Assembly: GCA_963827595.1 (NCBI GenBank)
Contig: CAWHBT010000001.1
Span: 310,001-374,000, forward strand
Length of the DNA stretch: 64,000 nucleotides
DNA from: DATEDA01 sp963827595
GTDB taxonomy: Bacteria; Pseudomonadota; Gammaproteobacteria; Burkholderiales; SG8-39
Direction of reading: 5' to 3'
The position numbers and the translations under genes were made by a program. The notes under the pieces were generated by a model that did not search any database, was not told where the DNA came from, and saw only the letters and a list, made by a program, of their open reading frames with translations. This document shows, piece after piece, positions 61,606 through 64,000 of the stretch (its first letter is position 1; each line of letters starts with the position of its first letter).

Positions 61606-62116
61606 CGCCGCCGCGCCGGGCGGCGCGCGGGTGCGCAGCGCCCTCCGCGCCGTCGCGCTCGCGGAGAACGCCGTCCTCGTCCTCCTCCTCGGGGCGCTGG
61701 TCGTCGTCGCGGGCGGCCAGATCGTGCTGCGGCAGCTCAACGTGGCGGTGATGTGGGCGGATCCCCTGACGCGGCTGCTGATCCTGTGGATCACCGTGTT
61801 CGGGGCGGTGGCGGCGAGCCGCGACAGCCAGCACATCACGATCGACGCCCTGTCCCGGTTCCTGCCCCCGGGGGCGCAGCGCGTCGCGGCGGCCGTCGTG
61901 GGACTGTTCGCGAGCGCCGTGTGCGTGGTCCTCGCCTACCAGGCGGTGCGATTCGTCGGCCTGGAGTACGCGATGAGCACCGCTGGGCTCGGCGCCGTGC
62001 CGGCGTGGGTGCTCGCGCTCGTGCTGCCGGTCGGCTTCGCGCTGATCGCGGTCCGCTACGCGATCGTCGCGGCGGCCCGGATCCGCGGGCTCGCCTCGGC
62101 CGGGGCCGGAAGTTGA
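61586..62116 (+). CDS. dctQ: TRAP transporter small permease (DctQ)
   Basis: A 176-residue four-helix membrane subunit of the TRAP transporter. Blocks LVVVAGGQIVLRQLNVAVMWADPLTRLLILWITVFGAVAASRDSQHITIDALSRFLP are the DctQ signature. ATG 61586 overlaps the end of dctP, and its stop overlaps the dctM start. It bridges receptor and large permease in the inner membrane. Confidence 0.92.
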   Translation: MLPAGDSAAAPGGARVRSALRAVALAENAVLVLLLGALVVVAGGQIVLRQLNVAVMWADPLTRLLILWITVFGAVAASRDSQHITIDALSRFLPPGAQRVAAAVVGLFASAVCVVLAYQAVRFVGLEYAMSTAGLGAVPAWVLALVLPVGFALIAVRYAIVAAARIRGLASAGAGS

Positions 62117-63390
62117 TCTGGGTTTCGCTCGCGCTCCTCGGCCTGGCGCTGTTCGGCGCGCCGCTCTTCACCGTGATCGCCGCGAGCGCGCTCCTCGGCT
62201 TCGCCGCGAGCGGCATCGACCTCTCGGCGGTGATGGTCGAGTTTCACCGCCTGGGCGAGACCCCGGTGCTGGTCGCGATCCCGCTCTTCACCTTCGCCGG
62301 CTATCTGCTGGGCGAGACCGGCGCACCGCGGCGCATCGTCCGGATCACGCAGGCGCTGCTCGGGTGGCTGCCGGGCGGCCTCGCGATCGTCACCATCGCC
62401 AGCTGTGCGCTCTTCACCGCGTTCACCGGCGCGTCGGGCGTCACCATCGTCGCGCTCGGCGCCCTGCTCTACCCGGCACTGCAGCTCGCGGGCTACGGCG
62501 AGCGCTTCAACCTCGGCCTGGTGACGAGCTCCGGGAGCCTCGGCGTGCTCTTCGCGCCCTCGCTGCCGCTGATCCTCTACGGCGTCGTCGCGCAGCAGCT
62601 CCAGCTCGGGCGGCCGGTGTCGATCGAGGACCTGTTCCTCGCCGGGATCCTCCCCGGGCTCCTCATGCTCGTCATGCTCGGGGGCTGGAGCAGCTGGCGC
62701 AACCGGGGGCTGCGAACCTCGATGGCCGCGTTCTCGTGGCGCGAGGCCATGGCGGCGGTGCGCGACTCGGCCTGGGAGATTCCGCTGCCGTTCGTCGTGC
62801 TCGGCGGGATCTACGGCGGCTACTTCGCGGTCTCCGAGGCGGCGGCGGTCACCGTGGCGTACGTGCTGGTGGTCGAGGTGCTGATCTTGCGCGAGATCCC
62901 GATCGCGAAGCTGCCCGACATCATGCGCCGCTCGATGGTCCTCGTCGGCGCGGTGCTCGCGATCCTCGGGATGGCGCTCGCCTCGACCAACTACCTGGTC
63001 GACGCCGAGGTGCCGGCGAAGCTCTTCACCGCCGTCAAGGAGCACATCACGAGCCCGCTGACCTTCCTCCTGTTGCTGAACGTGTTCCTGCTCGTCCTCG
63101 GGATGATCCTCGACATCTTCTCGGCGACCGTCATCATGGTCCCGCTCATCCTGCCGATCGCGATCGGCTACGGGATCGACCCGCTTCACCTCGGTATCGT
63201 GTTCCTCGCCAACATGCAGCTCGGCTACTTCACGCCGCCGGTGGGCATGAATCTCTTCATCGCAAGCCACCGCTTCGACAAGCCGATCCTCGAGATCTGC
63301 CATGCCACGCTGCCGTTCTTCTTCATCCTGCTCGCGGCGGTCCTGATCATCACCTACTGGCCGGCGCTGTCGCTCGCGCTGGTGCGCTGA
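62113..63390 (+). CDS. dctM: TRAP transporter large permease (DctM)
   Basis: A 425-residue, about 12-helix ion-coupled transport subunit of the IT superfamily. IPLFTFAGYLLGETGAPRRI, FTAFTGASGVTIVALGALLYPAL and TSSGSLGVLFAPSLPLILYGVVAQ are the DctM hallmarks, with ANMQLGYFTPPVGMNLFIAS near the end. TTG 62113 overlaps the dctQ stop; other starts would remove the first helix. With dctP and dctQ it forms an operon for a C4-dicarboxylate or similar organic acid; substrate not deducible. Confidence 0.93.
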   Translation: MIWVSLALLGLALFGAPLFTVIAASALLGFAASGIDLSAVMVEFHRLGETPVLVAIPLFTFAGYLLGETGAPRRIVRITQALLGWLPGGLAIVTIASCALFTAFTGASGVTIVALGALLYPALQLAGYGERFNLGLVTSSGSLGVLFAPSLPLILYGVVAQQLQLGRPVSIEDLFLAGILPGLLMLVMLGGWSSWRNRGLRTSMAAFSWREAMAAVRDSAWEIPLPFVVLGGIYGGYFAVSEAAAVTVAYVLVVEVLILREIPIAKLPDIMRRSMVLVGAVLAILGMALASTNYLVDAEVPAKLFTAVKEHITSPLTFLLLLNVFLLVLGMILDIFSATVIMVPLILPIAIGYGIDPLHLGIVFLANMQLGYFTPPVGMNLFIASHRFDKPILEICHATLPFFFILLAAVLIITYWPALSLALVR

Positions 63391-63447
63391 CGGCGCCGGC
63401 CGGGGGCCGGTTGCGGTTTGACCGCGCCCGGGCGATGATCCGCGCCG

Positions 63448-64000
63448 ATGAGATTCGTCAGCCTGCTCGCCGCCGCCGCGGCCGCCGTCCTGGGCGGCTG
63501 CGCGTCGACCACGATCGTCAACCAGTGGGAGAACGCCAGCGACCGCGGGCCGCCGTGCAAGCAGCTGCTCGTCGTCGGGGTGACGCCGAATGCGAGCGTG
63601 CGGCGCGTCTTTGAGGACGAGCTGGTGAAGGTCGCGCTCGCGCGCGGGGTCGTCGCCATTCCGAGCTACACGCTGATCCCGGAAGACGGGCCGGTCCCCG
63701 ATGCCCGGCTCGCTGAGGCGGTGCGGCGCGCGGCGGTCGACTGCGTGCTCACGACCCGGGTCGTGCAGGTCGCGACGCAGCTCGAGGTGGTCCCGCAGCC
63801 GGGGGTCTGGGGCCCGCCGTTCGGCTTCTACGGGTGGTACGGCGGCGCGTGGGGCCCGGCGTACGCCTACCCGCCGCAGGTCGTGGCCCGGGACATCGTC
63901 TACGCCGAGGTGCGGCTCTTCCGCACCAGCCCGGACACGCTCGCGTGGGCCGCGACGACCCAGACCTTCGCGCCGACCGACGTGCGCAAGGAGTCGACCG
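63448..64000 (+). CDS. Lipoprotein, truncated by the window edge
   Basis: ATG 63448 opens a frame of 184 complete codons to the window end. The signal ends with a lipobox, VLGGC (about residues 14-18). The mature part contains KQLLVVGVTPNASVRRVFEDELVKVALARGVVAIPSY and a Gly/Tyr-rich loop (FGFYGWYGGAWGPAYAYPP), as in DUF4136-like outer-membrane lipoproteins. The family assignment is tentative because the C-terminus is missing. It follows dctM by 57 nt. Confidence 0.75.
   Translation, partial: MRFVSLLAAAAAAVLGGCASTTIVNQWENASDRGPPCKQLLVVGVTPNASVRRVFEDELVKVALARGVVAIPSYTLIPEDGPVPDARLAEAVRRAAVDCVLTTRVVQVATQLEVVPQPGVWGPPFGFYGWYGGAWGPAYAYPPQVVARDIVYAEVRLFRTSPDTLAWAATTQTFAPTDVRKEST

Overview
The window is a very GC-rich stretch of bacterial chromosome with the gene content of a Betaproteobacterium of Burkholderiales type. 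Evidence for this is four tripartite-tricarboxylate (Bug/TctC-type) receptor genes, a C-terminally extended IF-1 beside RhlE and an RRM protein, a double-length UvrA and abundant TRAP/TAXI and Liv transporters. The taxonomy is inferred from gene families only. I see no tRNA, rRNA, CRISPR array, prophage or insertion sequence.

Layout. 1-8300: a MarR regulator (cut by the window edge), then an ECF42-type sigma factor with five YCII/DGPF-domain genes, an AHSA1/SRPBCC gene, a GyrI-like gene, a DHA2 MFS exporter, two VOC/PhnB genes and a 47-residue membrane peptide. Four copies of a promoter-like motif (TGTCGA or CGTCGA, exactly 17 nt, CGACTA or CGACCA) precede transcription units in this block, so it looks like one physically clustered sigma regulon. 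8300-20800: DUF3014 and SDR genes, a rhlE-RRM-infA cold/RNA-remodelling group, rlmJ, a MazG-like gene, an FKBP, two envelope proteins, a candidate small RNA or leader, a zinc-ribbon protein, srkA, an MTHFR and a small catabolic group (hydrolase, luciferase-like monooxygenase, Rieske oxygenase). 20800-43900: transport and catabolism, with TTT receptors, a fused TRAP-TAXI system, a complete branched-chain amino-acid-type ABC operon (receptor, livHMGF), DMT exporters, a formamidase/TAXI/HupE-like group, and two MetE-like genes interleaved with TTT receptors and a ketopantoate-reductase-like gene. 43900-48900: a less GC-biased peroxiredoxin and membrane-protein pair, an orphan pilin, a GGDEF-EAL protein and a DRG-like GTPase.

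49100-53060 is the most unusual locus. An AraC-type regulator with a degenerate receiver domain is followed by a pair of direct repeats spaced about two helical turns apart, then an unrecognised 233-residue protein, a NAL1-like trypsin-fold protease, a small protein that resembles the protease's own N-terminal domain and overlaps it by 4 nt, and a class III cyclase-FHA protein lacking the usual transition-state arginine. I propose it as a candidate undescribed system. 53159-59635 is a tandem double UvrA whose frame runs without a stop into folE. The window ends with a TRAP operon (TatT-like, DctP, DctQ, DctM) and a truncated lipoprotein.

About ten genes carry apparent single-base frameshifts. 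Most look like one extra base and two look like a missing base. They may be assembly or read errors or real gene decay, and each is flagged.
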